From contig PXSB01000054.1 in NCBI GenBank assembly GCA_003023185.1, positions 1-58,227 on the forward strand: DNA of 58,227 nt, read 5' to 3'. Source of the stretch: Halobacteriales archaeon QS_9_67_17. Lineage in GTDB: Archaea; Halobacteriota; Halobacteria; Halobacteriales; Haloarculaceae. The position numbers and the translations under genes were made by a program. Below, one piece after another: positions 9,899 to 19,681 of this stretch; positions within the stretch are counted from its first letter, which is position 1, and each line of letters starts with the position of its first letter. Under the pieces are notes generated by a model that searched no databases, was not told where the DNA came from, and saw nothing but the letters and a program-made list of their open reading frames with translations.

Positions 9899-10997
9899 TC
9901 ACTCCTCCCGCGTGAGCGCGGCGTCGCCGTGTCGCTCGCGGAGTTCGCGCATCTGTTCGCGCTGGTCGGCGATGCGGGGTGTCGGCTCCGCGAACGCGTC
10001 GGCGAACATGTCGTCCGGGTCGGCCTCGACGCTGGCGAGTTGGTCTACCGCTGCGGCCATCCGGGACTCGTTTTCCGCCTCGATGTCGGCTATCTCCTCG
10101 TCGTCGAGGAGTCCCTCGCGGCGGAGATACGCCTCCAGCCTGTCGATGGGGTCGACCTGTCGCCACCGCTCGACCTCCTCGTCGTCGCGGTACTCCGAGG
10201 GGTCGTCCGCGGTCGTGTGTGCCCCGTAGCGGTATTCGACGGTCTCGATCAACGTCGGGGCGGCCTCGTGCTCGCGGGGGTCGAGTGCCTTCTCGCGGGC
10301 CGCACGCGTCACCTCGTACACCGCGAGCGGGTCCATACGCTTCGGCCTTCTGCGCGATGGTCTGCGACCGCGTCTGTTTCTCGCGGGGCACGGAGATGGC
10401 CCAGCCGTTGTTGTGACAGACGAACACCGTCGGCGTGTCGAAGACGCCGGCGAAGTTGAGCCCCTCGTGGAAATCACCCTCCGAGGTCGCGCCGTCGCCG
10501 AAGTGGCAGACGACGACTTCATTGCTATTGTCCTCGTCGTCGCTCTGTAGGTTCGCCGCCATCCCGAGGCCGGTCGCGTGCGGGATGTGGTCGCCGATGC
10601 AGATGTTGAGCGGGAAGATGCGCTCGTCGACCAGCGCGTCGTGGCCCGACTCGTGGCCGGCCCAGTAGTGGAGATACTCGGGCGGGAACCCGCGGACGAT
10701 GGGCGCGGCGTGTTCGCGGTACTGGTAGAGCAGCCAGTCGGCGTCCTCAAGCGCGTACATCGACCCGAAGCCGGAGCCCTCTTGGCCGGCCATCGGTGCG
10801 TACGTCCCGAGTCGGCCCTGCCGCTGGAGGCTCACCATCCGGTCGTCGAAGTGCCGCCCCAGTTTCATGTCGGCGTACAGTGACACGAGTTCGTCGTCGG
10901 ACAGCGACGGCTCGTAGCCGTTCTGGAGCGTGCCGTCCGGCGCGAGAAAGCCGATGCGGTCGTCGTACGGGCGGTCGAGGAGCGTCCGGTCTGCCAT
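9899..10997 (-). pseudogene. 2-oxoacid dehydrogenase E1 alpha subunit (TPP-dependent), frameshifted
   Basis: Frame 1 gives MADRTLLDRPYDDRIGFLAPDG...GDGATSEGDFHEGLNFAGVFDTPTVFVCHNNGWAISVPREKQTRSQTIAQKAEAYG; it continues in another frame from MDPLAVYEVTRAAREKALDP...DAALTREE*. The residues normally between them are missing near 10335. Confidence 0.85.
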
Positions 10998-11002
10998 CCA
11001 GA

Positions 11003-11413
11003 TCAGTCCGTGTGCGGCGTGGGCGGTGTCGCGTCCACGTCCGGGAGATGTCCGGTCAGATCGGTCCGAGAGAGCATCCCCGTTACCTGTCCGTCCGGTC
11101 CCGTCACCGGCAGATGGCCGAGATCCTCCTCGACCATCATCGGTGCGACCGCAGTCAACGACTCGTCGGCCTCGACGGTCACCACGTCTTCGGTCATGTA
11201 CGCTGCGACGGTCGCCTCCTCGGGCGCGTCGGCAACGACGCGCAGTGCGTCCGTCGACGTGAAGATGCCCTGCGGCCGGCACGCTTCGTCGATGACGAGA
11301 ACGGATTCGATACGCCGGTCGACCATCGCCGCCGCCGCCTCCTCGATTGGTGTCTCCTCGTCCAGCGTGAGGACGGGTGTGGTCATCGCGTCTGCTACGG
11401 TCTGCTCGCTCAT
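11003..11413 (-). CDS. CBS-domain pair protein
   Basis: VADAMTTPVLTLDEETPIEEAAAAMVDRRIESVLVID...YMTEDVVTVEADESLTAVAPMMVEEDLGHLPV. Confidence 0.9.
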   Translation of the reverse strand: MSEQTVADAMTTPVLTLDEETPIEEAAAAMVDRRIESVLVIDEACRPQGIFTSTDALRVVADAPEEATVAAYMTEDVVTVEADESLTAVAPMMVEEDLGHLPVTGPDGQVTGMLSRTDLTGHLPDVDATPPTPHTD

Positions 11414-11674
11414 ACGTACTCTCTCCGACGGAAACTACATAACTGTCGTGTTACCAGAACGCGCTCACCGGAAGCGACGGTTCTGGGGTGCATCTACCCT
11501 CACGATGACGGGCGCGTGCCGAGTCGGGAGAGGCACTTGGCCGTGATGAGCCTCTCTCCGATGTGAGGCGTCTCTGAACTAATCTGTCGGTGGCCACAGT
11601 AGACACAAGCCCGACCGGCCGCTAAGTCGGAAAATAAAAACAGACTCGACGCGGGAGTGACGGTTCGTTACGCG

Positions 11675-14245
11675 TCAGTTCGACGTGCTGTCGTCTGAAT
11701 CGAGGTAGTTCGGGACGCCGTCCCCGTCCGCGTCATCGGTGCCCTCGGTCTCGTCGGACGTGCCATCTCCGTCAGAATCGAGATCCCGATAGTTGGGGAG
11801 GCCGTCGCCGTCGACGTCCTCAGTTCCTTCGACACTATCGGCGATGCCGTCGTTGTCGCTGTCGGTGTCGAGGTAGTCGGCGGGACTGTCCCCGTCGGTG
11901 TCGGTCGTTCCCTCCGTGCTGTCCGTGATCCCGTCACCGTCGGAATCAGTGTCGAGGTAATTCGGAACGTCGTCGCCGTCGGCATCGTTCGTTCCCTCAG
12001 TGGAATCGAGGACACCGTCACCGTCCGAGTCGGCATCGAGATAGTTCGGAGCGCCATCGCCGTCAACGTCGCCGGTCCCTTCGGCACCGTCGAGGAGTTC
12101 GTCTTCGTCGCTATCCGTGTCGAGGTAATTCGGAGTGCTATCGTCGTCGGAGTCGTTGGTCCCCTCGACGCTATCGGCGATGCCGTCACCGTCGGAATCA
12201 GTGTCGAGGTAGTTCTTGATCCCGTCGCTGTCGGCGTCGTTCGTCCCTTCGGTGGCGTCGGGGATGCCGTCACCGTCGTTATCGGTGTCGAGATAGTTCG
12301 GAGCACCGTCGCCGTCGGCATCGTCGGTGCCCTCGGCGCTGTCGGGGATGCCGTCGCCGTCGGCATCGAAGTCCCGGTAGTTGGCGACGCCGTCGCCGTC
12401 AGCATCGTTGGTCCCTTCGATGGCGTCCGAGATGCCGTCGTTGTCGCTGTCAGTCTGGAGGTAGTCGGCGGGACTGTCGCCGTCGGTGTCGGTCGTTCCT
12501 TCCGTGCTGTCAGGAATGCTGTCGCCGTCCGAATCAGTATCTATGAAGTTCGGAGTGCCGTCTTCATCAACGTCGTTGGTCTTCTCGGTGGAGTCGAGGA
12601 TACCATCATCGTCCGAATCGGCATCGAGATAGTTCGGAGCTTCGTCGCCGTCGACATCGTCGGTCCCTTCGACGCTGTCGAGGAGGCCGTCTTCATCACT
12701 GTCGGTGTCGAGGTAATTCGGGGTGCTATCGCCGTCGGTATCATCGGTGCCCTCTGTGCTGTCCGTGATCCCGTCACCATCGGAATCCGTGTCGAGATAG
12801 TTCGGAACCCCGTCGTCGGCATCGTTGGTTCCTTCGGTGGCGTCCGGGATGCCGTCGCCGTCGTTATCGGTGTCGAGATAGTTCGGAACGTCGTCATCGT
12901 CGGCGTCATCGGTCCCTTCGGTGCTGTCCGTGATCCCGTCACCGGCGGAGTCGGCGTCCTGATAGTTGGGGACGCCGTCACCGTCCGCGTCCTCGGTACT
13001 CTCGGTGGCGTCGGGGATGCCATCGTTGTCGCTGTCAGTCTGGAGGTAGTCCGCGGGACTGTCGCCGTCGGTGTCGGTCGTCCCCTCCGTGCTGTCGGGG
13101 ATGCCGTCGCCGTCGGCGTCAGTGTCGAGATAATTCGGAACGCCGTCGCTGTCGGCGTCGTTCGTCCCCTCGGCGGAATCGAGGATACCGTCACCGTCCG
13201 AATCAGCATCTAAAAAGTCGGGGGTTCCGTCCGCGTCGGCGTCGGCATCACCCTCGGTACTGTCGGGGATGGCGTCTTCGTCGCTATCGGCGTCGAGATA
13301 GTTCGGCGTGCTGTCGCCGTCGGCGTCGTCGGTGCCCTCGACGGCGTCGGCGATTCCGTCACCGTCGTTGTCGGTGTCGAGGTAGTTGGGAACGTTGTCG
13401 CCGTCGGCGTCGTTCGTTCCCTCGGTGGAATCGAAGGTGCCGTCGCCGTCTGAGTCGACGTCGCGGTAGTCAGCTGTGCCGTCACCGTCAGCGTCGGTAG
13501 CTCCCTCGGTCGAGTCGCTGATGCCGTCGTCGTCGCTGTCGTCGTCGAGGGCGTCGATGGTCTCGTCACCGTCAGTGTCCACCGCGGAGCCGCCGTCGGT
13601 CTCGACGCCATCGTCGATACCGTCACCGTCCGTGTCGGCGGAGTCGATATCGGTCCCGAGGCTCTCTTCGAGGGAGTCGTCCAGCCCGTCGCCGTCGGTG
13701 TCGTTCGAGTCGTCGCCGTCACCGATGGAGTACGTCGTCGTCGTCGGGTTGTCCGTGCTCTGGACGTTGACGGCGACGTCGACGTCGTAGGTGCCGGAGC
13801 TCTGCGGGTTCTCCGCGGCGTCGTAGACGACGTGCACTACGTCACCTTCCGAGAGGGAGTAGCTGCCGCCGAAACCTATCGCCAGCGTCTCGCCGTTGTT
13901 CGAGCCAGACACGGAGTCGAGGTCGTCCGAGACATCGACGACGGAGCCGTCCGACCGTTCGATCTCGGCCGTGACCACGTCGGACTGGTCGACGTTACTG
14001 ACGGTGCCGTCGAAGTTACCGTCGACGCTGTAGTCGACTTCAACGCTGTTCAGCGAGTTGGAATCGTCGTTCGATTCGACTACCGCCCTGATGTCGTGTG
14101 TCGCTGTCGCACCCGGATCGGCCGGCGAGACTTCGACCGATGCATCGGCCGACGCGACAGCGTTGCCCGCGAGAGCTACACCGCCGACAGCGGAAGCGAT
14201 CAGTATCGTTACCAGGAACACCGCACGGCTTTGTTTTACCATCAT
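11675..14245 (-). CDS. secreted protein A: haloarchaeal N-terminal beta-domain plus ~21 TSP3-like DxDGDG repeats
   Basis: Signal peptide MMVKQSRAVFLVTILIASAVGGVALAGNAVA; shared domain ...YSVDGNFDGTVSNVDQSDVVTAEI...GGSYSLSEGDVV; repeats NYLDTDSDGDGIxDSTEGTNDADGDxxP; C-terminus SDDSTSN. Confidence 0.88.
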   Translation of the reverse strand: MMVKQSRAVFLVTILIASAVGGVALAGNAVASADASVEVSPADPGATATHDIRAVVESNDDSNSLNSVEVDYSVDGNFDGTVSNVDQSDVVTAEIERSDGSVVDVSDDLDSVSGSNNGETLAIGFGGSYSLSEGDVVHVVYDAAENPQSSGTYDVDVAVNVQSTDNPTTTTYSIGDGDDSNDTDGDGLDDSLEESLGTDIDSADTDGDGIDDGVETDGGSAVDTDGDETIDALDDDSDDDGISDSTEGATDADGDGTADYRDVDSDGDGTFDSTEGTNDADGDNVPNYLDTDNDGDGIADAVEGTDDADGDSTPNYLDADSDEDAIPDSTEGDADADADGTPDFLDADSDGDGILDSAEGTNDADSDGVPNYLDTDADGDGIPDSTEGTTDTDGDSPADYLQTDSDNDGIPDATESTEDADGDGVPNYQDADSAGDGITDSTEGTDDADDDDVPNYLDTDNDGDGIPDATEGTNDADDGVPNYLDTDSDGDGITDSTEGTDDTDGDSTPNYLDTDSDEDGLLDSVEGTDDVDGDEAPNYLDADSDDDGILDSTEKTNDVDEDGTPNFIDTDSDGDSIPDSTEGTTDTDGDSPADYLQTDSDNDGISDAIEGTNDADGDGVANYRDFDADGDGIPDSAEGTDDADGDGAPNYLDTDNDGDGIPDATEGTNDADSDGIKNYLDTDSDGDGIADSVEGTNDSDDDSTPNYLDTDSDEDELLDGAEGTGDVDGDGAPNYLDADSDGDGVLDSTEGTNDADGDDVPNYLDTDSDGDGITDSTEGTTDTDGDSPADYLDTDSDNDGIADSVEGTEDVDGDGLPNYRDLDSDGDGTSDETEGTDDADGDGVPNYLDSDDSTSN
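11690..13485 (-). repeat. 28-aa (84-nt) tandem TSP3-like repeats with a 7-unit higher-order period
   Basis: The 'gta gtc' codons of DYL(Q/D)TDSDNDGI units lie at 11873, 12461 and 13046: spacings 588 and 585 nt. Confidence 0.8.
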
Positions 14246-14673
14246 GGGATAAAAATTTATTATCGCTATTATAATTTATGTCTGGCATGCAATTTAATAT
14301 TTTTGAACATTCAGACCCAGCTGACAGAGAATCTCCGTCGGCGACGTCAGCAGAGCGATAATGGTTTTTCTCCGGATCCCACTACTCCGCGTGGGCCGAT
14401 GATGAGTCCGTCCGACCGAGTCAGCCTCGGCAGCTGGCGATGACGACCCCTATGAGTACTGTCATAGGCCCACGTACCGCGATTCACCCATCTTCGGCGG
14501 CAACCCGAAGTCACGTTTGGTGTCGTCCGGTCGTTCCCGTCTTGCCGTCGTTCACGAAAGCTACCAGCGGTGAGCGGAGCGAACCGGAACTTAGCGAGAG
14601 ATATTTCCAAAAATATTACCCCGAAACCATTTTCGTTGACCTTCGGAATCTTCACTCGGAGCACCGAAATACG

Positions 14674-15699
14674 ATGTATCCAACGAACCCCCCAATGCGT
14701 GCAGCGGTCCTCGCAACGATAATGGTCGTTTCGGCCATCGCAAGCGGCGCAGTCTTGGCAGGCTCTGCAGCTGCGACGGCGAACTCTACCATCAAGGTAT
14801 CGCCGGCCGAGCCCGACGCGACCGCGACACACACCGTGCGCGGCACTGTGGAATCGGACGACGACTCGACGGCGTTGAACGGCATCGAGATCCAGTACAG
14901 CGTCGAGGGCGACTTCGACGGGTCGGTTAGCAACGTCGGCCGGTCGGAGGTGACGGCAGTCGAAATCAATCGGAACGACGGCACCACGGTCGACGCGCTC
15001 GATGACCTCCAGAGCGTGAGCACGACCGACGACGGCGACACCCTCAGGTTCGACTTCGGCGGGAGTTACAATCTGCAGGAGGGCGACGTCGTCGCGGTGA
15101 CCTACTCGTCCGTCCAGAACCCGTCGGACTCCGACACCTACTCCGTCGCCATCGCGATCAACCCCGACAGCGCAGACGACCCAGCGTCGACCACCTACAC
15201 GCTCAGCGACTCGGATTCGGATTCGGACTCCAACAGTGATGATCCTGATTCGGACAACGACTCGGATAGTGACTCTGACGATGATTCCGATTCAGATTCG
15301 GACTCAGATGACTCAGACTCCGCCGATTCGGACAGCGATTCCGATTCCGACTCGGACGACGATTCCAATTCGGATTCCGACGACTCCGATTCTGACTCCG
15401 ATAGCGATGATTCAGATTCCGACTCAGATTCGGATGATGACTCAGACTCCGAGGACGATTCTGACTCTGACAGCGATTCGGACTCAGATGACGACGATTC
15501 CGATTCTAACTCGGACTCCGACGATGACTCGGCCGACTCTGATAGCGACTCGGATTCAGATTCCGATGACGACTCAGACTCTGACAGCGACGATGACTCG
15601 GATACCGACGATTCCGATTCAGACGACGACTCGGATTCGGATGACGACTCAGATTCCGACAGCGATTCCGATGGCGACTCCGACTCCGATTCGGATTAG
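14674..15699 (+). CDS. secreted protein B: same N-terminal domain plus Ser-Asp repeat stalk
   Basis: MRAAVLATIMVVSAIASGAVLAGSAAA signal; ...YSVEGDFDGSVSNVGRSEVTAVEI...FGGSYNLQEGDVV...; then SDSDSD to the stop. Start 14674 or 14695. Confidence 0.85.
   Translation: MYPTNPPMRAAVLATIMVVSAIASGAVLAGSAAATANSTIKVSPAEPDATATHTVRGTVESDDDSTALNGIEIQYSVEGDFDGSVSNVGRSEVTAVEINRNDGTTVDALDDLQSVSTTDDGDTLRFDFGGSYNLQEGDVVAVTYSSVQNPSDSDTYSVAIAINPDSADDPASTTYTLSDSDSDSDSNSDDPDSDNDSDSDSDDDSDSDSDSDDSDSADSDSDSDSDSDDDSNSDSDDSDSDSDSDDSDSDSDSDDDSDSEDDSDSDSDSDSDDDDSDSNSDSDDDSADSDSDSDSDSDDDSDSDSDDDSDTDDSDSDDDSDSDDDSDSDSDSDGDSDSDSD
15206..15696 (+). repeat. Ser-Asp dipeptide repeat (~160 residues)
   Basis: Near-continuous S/D codons from SDSDSDSDSNSDD to the C-terminus. 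Confidence 0.85.
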
Positions 15700-15851
15700 C
15701 CGAGCCGATACCGACATTTTTCTGACGAACACCACCACCGAGATAGCCACAGTTCCCGAGTCCGTTGGCACGAAGCGAGGCCTCTCGGTTCACGTCAGAA
15801 GCACCGTGCATCCGCTAATCCGAAAGGAGGCCTATACGGCTCGGCGTCGAC

Positions 15852-17540
15852 TCACTCCGCCTCGGGTTCCCCTTCGACGGAGGCGTCAGACTTGGGCTTG
15901 TCGTCGGGTCCGTCCTCGAACATCGCGTCGAACACCTTCCGCTCGGCGGTGCGGAGGTGTTGCGTGAACGTCGAGGGGGTAATCTCGAAGCTGTCCGCCA
16001 GATCCTGCGCGCTGCTCTCGCGGGGCCACCCGAAGTAGCCGCCGGAGTAGGCCGCCTCCAGCGCGTTCCGCTGTTTCTCCGTCAGCCGTTCTTCGACCGC
16101 AGACCGGCCGGCCGAGACGCCAGCGTCCGTCTGCTGGACCTTGCGTTGCGCGATGACCGAGACGTTGGACGCGTGGTCCTGTACGCGTTCAATGAGCCGT
16201 CGCTTGTCGCGTCCCGGTGGAAACTCGACGACGAACCGGAATCGGCCGTCGATGATCGAAGCGGAGGTGACGTGGCCGCCGTGGGTCGCGGCCGCCTCGG
16301 CGAGTTCACTGATCGCCGGACTGGTGAGTTCGAACTCGACCGTCTGGTCCTCGGCAGAGAGGATGCGAACGTCGTCGGTGCCGTCGGCTCGTTCGGTGGC
16401 GTCACGGAACGTCTCGGAGTCGATGCCCGCGCTCTCTCCGTAGGCGACGAGCGAACCGTCGTTCCGGATGAGACTCTCGAACTCGACGGCCGGCGTCTGG
16501 TTGGTCGGGAGCGCGATCAGGTCGTCGACGATGTCGTCGATGCCGAAGGTGAGTTCGAGCACCTGATCGCTCACCAGCGCGTCCTTGCGTTCGAGCGCCG
16601 CGAACGCGTGGCCGATGACGTCGCCCAGCCGGGAGAGGATCTCAATTTCCGGTGTCGAGAAGGCGTTCGGCGACGCGGCGTAGATGTTCAACACGCGGTA
16701 GAGGTGGTCCTCGTACGCGACCGGCACCGCCGCGGAGGAGTGGTAGTCGCGCTCGATTGCTTCCTCGCGCCACGGCTCGAACGTCAAGTCGGACTGTACG
16801 TCCTGCATCACCTGCACCTCGTGGGTCCGGACCGCACGGCCGGCCGGCCCCTGTCCGGTGTCCTCGCCGCCGACGGTCACCTCTATCTCGTCGAGATAGC
16901 CGTCTTCGACGCCGGCCGCAAGCTTGGGCGCGATGCGACCACTGCTGTGATCGACGGCGCCGATCCAAGCGAACCGGTACGCGTCGGTGTCGGCGACTCG
17001 TTCACACACGGCGCGTTCGAGTTCCTGCTGTGTCGACGTCGTGATGACAGCGTGCGTGATCTCTTGGGTGATTCTGTTGAGGTTGTTGAGCGCCCGGAGC
17101 TGTTCGAGCTGTCGGACGCGCTCGCGCTCCTGTTGGTTCCGGTCGATGGCGTGGTGGATCGAGCGCACCAGCAGTTCGCTGGACACCTCGCCTTTCACCA
17201 GATAATCCTGTGCGCCGCGCTGGACCGCTTCGGTGCCGACCGACTCGTCGCGCAGTCCCGTGAGGACGACGATGGGGACGTACTCCGTCGCGTCGACCAC
17301 CGTTTCGAGCGTGTCGATGCCCGTGCTCTCCGGCAATCCGAGGTCGAGAAGGATCACGTCGATGTCCCCCTCGTCCAAGCGGTCGAGGCCGTCCGAGAGT
17401 CGCGACGCGTGGTGTAGCCGTTGCTCGTCGGTCGCGACCCGCTCCAGCAACCCTTCCGTCTGTCCGAGCATCTCCTCGATCAGCCGTGCGTCGCCGGGAT
17501 TGTCCTCGATCAGGAGGATGTCGAGCGCGTCGGCACTCAT
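15852..17540 (-). CDS. receiver-GAF-bat/HTH-10 transcriptional regulator
   Basis: N-terminal receiver IDVILLDLGLPESTGIDTLETV...IVVLTGL; GAF-like FAWIGAVDHSSGRIAP; C-terminal LTEKQRNALEAAYSGGYFGWPRESSAQDLADSFEITPSTFTQHLRTAERKVF. Confidence 0.9.
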   Translation of the reverse strand: MSADALDILLIEDNPGDARLIEEMLGQTEGLLERVATDEQRLHHASRLSDGLDRLDEGDIDVILLDLGLPESTGIDTLETVVDATEYVPIVVLTGLRDESVGTEAVQRGAQDYLVKGEVSSELLVRSIHHAIDRNQQERERVRQLEQLRALNNLNRITQEITHAVITTSTQQELERAVCERVADTDAYRFAWIGAVDHSSGRIAPKLAAGVEDGYLDEIEVTVGGEDTGQGPAGRAVRTHEVQVMQDVQSDLTFEPWREEAIERDYHSSAAVPVAYEDHLYRVLNIYAASPNAFSTPEIEILSRLGDVIGHAFAALERKDALVSDQVLELTFGIDDIVDDLIALPTNQTPAVEFESLIRNDGSLVAYGESAGIDSETFRDATERADGTDDVRILSAEDQTVEFELTSPAISELAEAAATHGGHVTSASIIDGRFRFVVEFPPGRDKRRLIERVQDHASNVSVIAQRKVQQTDAGVSAGRSAVEERLTEKQRNALEAAYSGGYFGWPRESSAQDLADSFEITPSTFTQHLRTAERKVFDAMFEDGPDDKPKSDASVEGEPEAE

Positions 17541-17998
17541 CGCTTCACCTCCTCCGGCGGGAGCCGGACCGCGTCGAGCCAGAACGACTCGAATCGCCTG
17601 ACCGCCTCGATGAACTCGTCGGGGTCGACCGGCTTCGTCAGATACGCGTTGGCGTCGAGTTCGTACGACCGCACTACGTCCTCCTCGGCGCGCGAACTCG
17701 TCAGCACGACGACCGGGAGATACTGGAACTGGTCGTCGTTTCGTATCCGTTCGAGCACCTCGTCGCCGTTCGTCCGCGGGAGATTGAGATCGAGGAGCAT
17801 CACGTCCGGGCGCGATTTGTCGGCGTGGTCGCCGCGCTGATAGAGGAAGTTCAGCGCCTCGTCGCCGTCGGTGACGACGTGGAGCGTGCTGGTGAGGCGG
17901 CTGTTCTTGAACGCCTCCTTCGTGAGCCGAACGTCGCCGGGATTGTCCTCGACGAGCAGAATGTCGGCGGACTCACCGGCGGTAGGTGCGTCACTCAT
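17537..17998 (-). CDS. stand-alone response regulator receiver (Rcp1-like)
   Basis: DILLVEDNPGDVRLTKEAF...PDVMLLDLNLPRTNGDEVL...VVVLTSS...AYLTKPVD; ATGA overlap with the downstream HTH-10 gene. Confidence 0.92.
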   Translation of the reverse strand: MSDAPTAGESADILLVEDNPGDVRLTKEAFKNSRLTSTLHVVTDGDEALNFLYQRGDHADKSRPDVMLLDLNLPRTNGDEVLERIRNDDQFQYLPVVVLTSSRAEEDVVRSYELDANAYLTKPVDPDEFIEAVRRFESFWLDAVRLPPEEVKR

Positions 17999-18410
17999 CA
18001 GTCTCACCCACCGCCGGTAGCGTGAAGCCACCGACCGTCGAGCCGGTGATCTGCGGATACGCAGACAGGTCGAGCGACGCCTTTCACAGCCAGTGGCCGC
18101 CGGCGAGAATGATGATGCCGGACGCACCGAGGAGGAGAAGCTGGACGACGGCTTCTCGGGCTGGAGCGCCGTTCTGTAGGATGAGCGCAGTCCAGCCAAC
18201 CGCGAACAGCACGCATATGCCGCCAAGCAGTCCGGCAGCGCGGACTGCCGAGACGGCACGTCGCCAAGGGAGCCATACAGCCGAAACGCTCCATCTGAAA
18301 TTATAACTTGGGGGTGCGAGTTTCTCCGCGACGCATCGCCGTCCGTCATCGGCGGTACCGACGCGCCGTGACTCTCCGTCTGTCCAATCAGGCGAGCGCC
18401 ACACCCCCAC
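17991..18410 (-). pseudogene. internally deleted sensor histidine kinase remnant (N-terminal TM part joined to extreme C-terminus)
   Basis: One frame reads ...WLPWRRAVSAVRAAGLLGGICVLFAVGWTALILQNGAPAREAVVQLLLLGASGIIILAGGHWL*KASLDLSAYPQITGSTVGGFTLPAVGETDE*, with the final TGA overlapping the RR start (gATGAGTGA). Confidence 0.45.
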
Positions 18411-18443
18411 CCACTTTTAACCGACCGTTTCCAATTTTGGACA

Positions 18444-19646
18444 ATGACCGAGCGTCCGATACCGAAAGGCGTGAGCCTCGACACGCTACGGGACATCGTC
18501 GCTGGCTGGGCGGCCGTCGGGGCGGCCGACGAGCCACAGTACACCTCCGACGTGGCGGAGGCGACGGGCATCTCGGATGCCGTCGGCCGACAGACCCGAT
18601 TCCTCGAAGCAGTCGACGTTCTCGAATCCGAGGGCCAGCATCACGTGCTCACCGAGGCGGGCGCTCCGCTCGCGCAGGCACTTGACTCGGGAGCGACGGA
18701 CGAGGCGCGGGAACACGCCACCGACCTGCTCGGGGACTGGACAGTCACCGACGAGCTGTACGGACTCCTCCGCAGAAACCAGGTCGAACGGGAGCAGCTC
18801 GAACGCCATCTCGCTGCGATAACCGACCACGACCACACGAACAGCCGCGTGTCGTCGGGTGTCGGGACGCTGCTGGACCTGTACGAGTGGGCGGGCCTGC
18901 TCGACCGCGACGACGAGGACCGATGTCGTATCCCCGAAGCGAGGAGGGAAACCAAAGACGAGGTGGCCGAACTCCGCCGCGAACTCGACGCGATGCGGGC
19001 CGACCTCTCTGACGAGATAGCCGCGGTGCGAGACGAGACACGGGAGACGAGCGAGCAGGTCCAGCGCGCGCTCGAACGGTCCGTCGCGGCCGCCAACGAG
19101 GACATCGACGCGACGGTGGACGAGGCCGCCAGAGGACTCGTCCGAGCAATCGTGGCCGCCGAGTCCGGGGTCGAGCAGGCACTCGAAAGCCGCCCGACCG
19201 ACGGCTCCCCGGAGGAGCAAGCCGGTGAGGGTGCAGACACGGAGGCCGAGGCGCTAACCGCGGAACCTGAGTCGAGCGACGCGGTCGGAGATGTCGACAC
19301 GGACGGCGGGTCGAGTCTCGACCTCCTGTCGGGCGAGACGGACGCCGTCACCGTCGACCGCGACACCGACACGGTCAGGATCGAAGCCGACGGCTCGACG
19401 TTCGAACTTTCTCCGTCCGGCGTCGAGATAATCGACGCGGGAGAAGCCGACGGTGGTGAATCGGACGAGGGTAGCGACGCACCAGCCGAGGCGGCCGCCG
19501 GTCGCCCGTCGACGAGTCGCGCCGGCGAGGACGCAATCGCGCTCTCGCTCGATCTCGCGCTCGACACCGACACCGACGACGTGGAGGACCTCGTCAGAGG
19601 ACTCCGACGGGCGCTGGTCGACGAGATGCTCAGCGAAGAGGACTGA
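18444..19646 (+). CDS. wHTH plus coiled-coil plus acidic linker protein of unknown function
   Basis: N-terminal HTH-like YTSDVAEATGISDAVGRQTRFLEAVDVLESEGQHHVLTEAG; heptad-rich ELRRELDAMRADLSDEIAAVRDETRETSEQVQRALERS; C-terminal TVRIEADGSTFELSPSGVEII. Confidence 0.8.
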   Translation: MTERPIPKGVSLDTLRDIVAGWAAVGAADEPQYTSDVAEATGISDAVGRQTRFLEAVDVLESEGQHHVLTEAGAPLAQALDSGATDEAREHATDLLGDWTVTDELYGLLRRNQVEREQLERHLAAITDHDHTNSRVSSGVGTLLDLYEWAGLLDRDDEDRCRIPEARRETKDEVAELRRELDAMRADLSDEIAAVRDETRETSEQVQRALERSVAAANEDIDATVDEAARGLVRAIVAAESGVEQALESRPTDGSPEEQAGEGADTEAEALTAEPESSDAVGDVDTDGGSSLDLLSGETDAVTVDRDTDTVRIEADGSTFELSPSGVEIIDAGEADGGESDEGSDAPAEAAAGRPSTSRAGEDAIALSLDLALDTDTDDVEDLVRGLRRALVDEMLSEED

Positions 19647-19681
19647 CGCAAGAGGAAAGCGGTTATCGGGGTCAGCGCACT

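Noticed and set aside
11690-13485. Possible CRISPR array because of regular repeats
   Set aside because: Repeats are coding, in-frame 84-nt units without unique spacers.
13210-13722. Thr/Pro/Arg-rich ORFs inside the TSP3-like gene (also 12541-13209, 11668-12405)
   Set aside because: Out-of-frame readings of the 84-nt repeats; periodicity explains the lack of stops.
15957-17417. 486-aa plus-strand ORF opposite the HTH-10 regulator
   Set aside because: Antisense shadow, Arg/Val-rich with no motifs; the minus strand has clear receiver/GAF/HTH domains.
18084-18084. In-frame TGA of the kinase remnant as selenocysteine/readthrough
   Set aside because: Haloarchaea are not known to use Sec at TGA and no SECIS-like structure was seen; simple decay is more likely.
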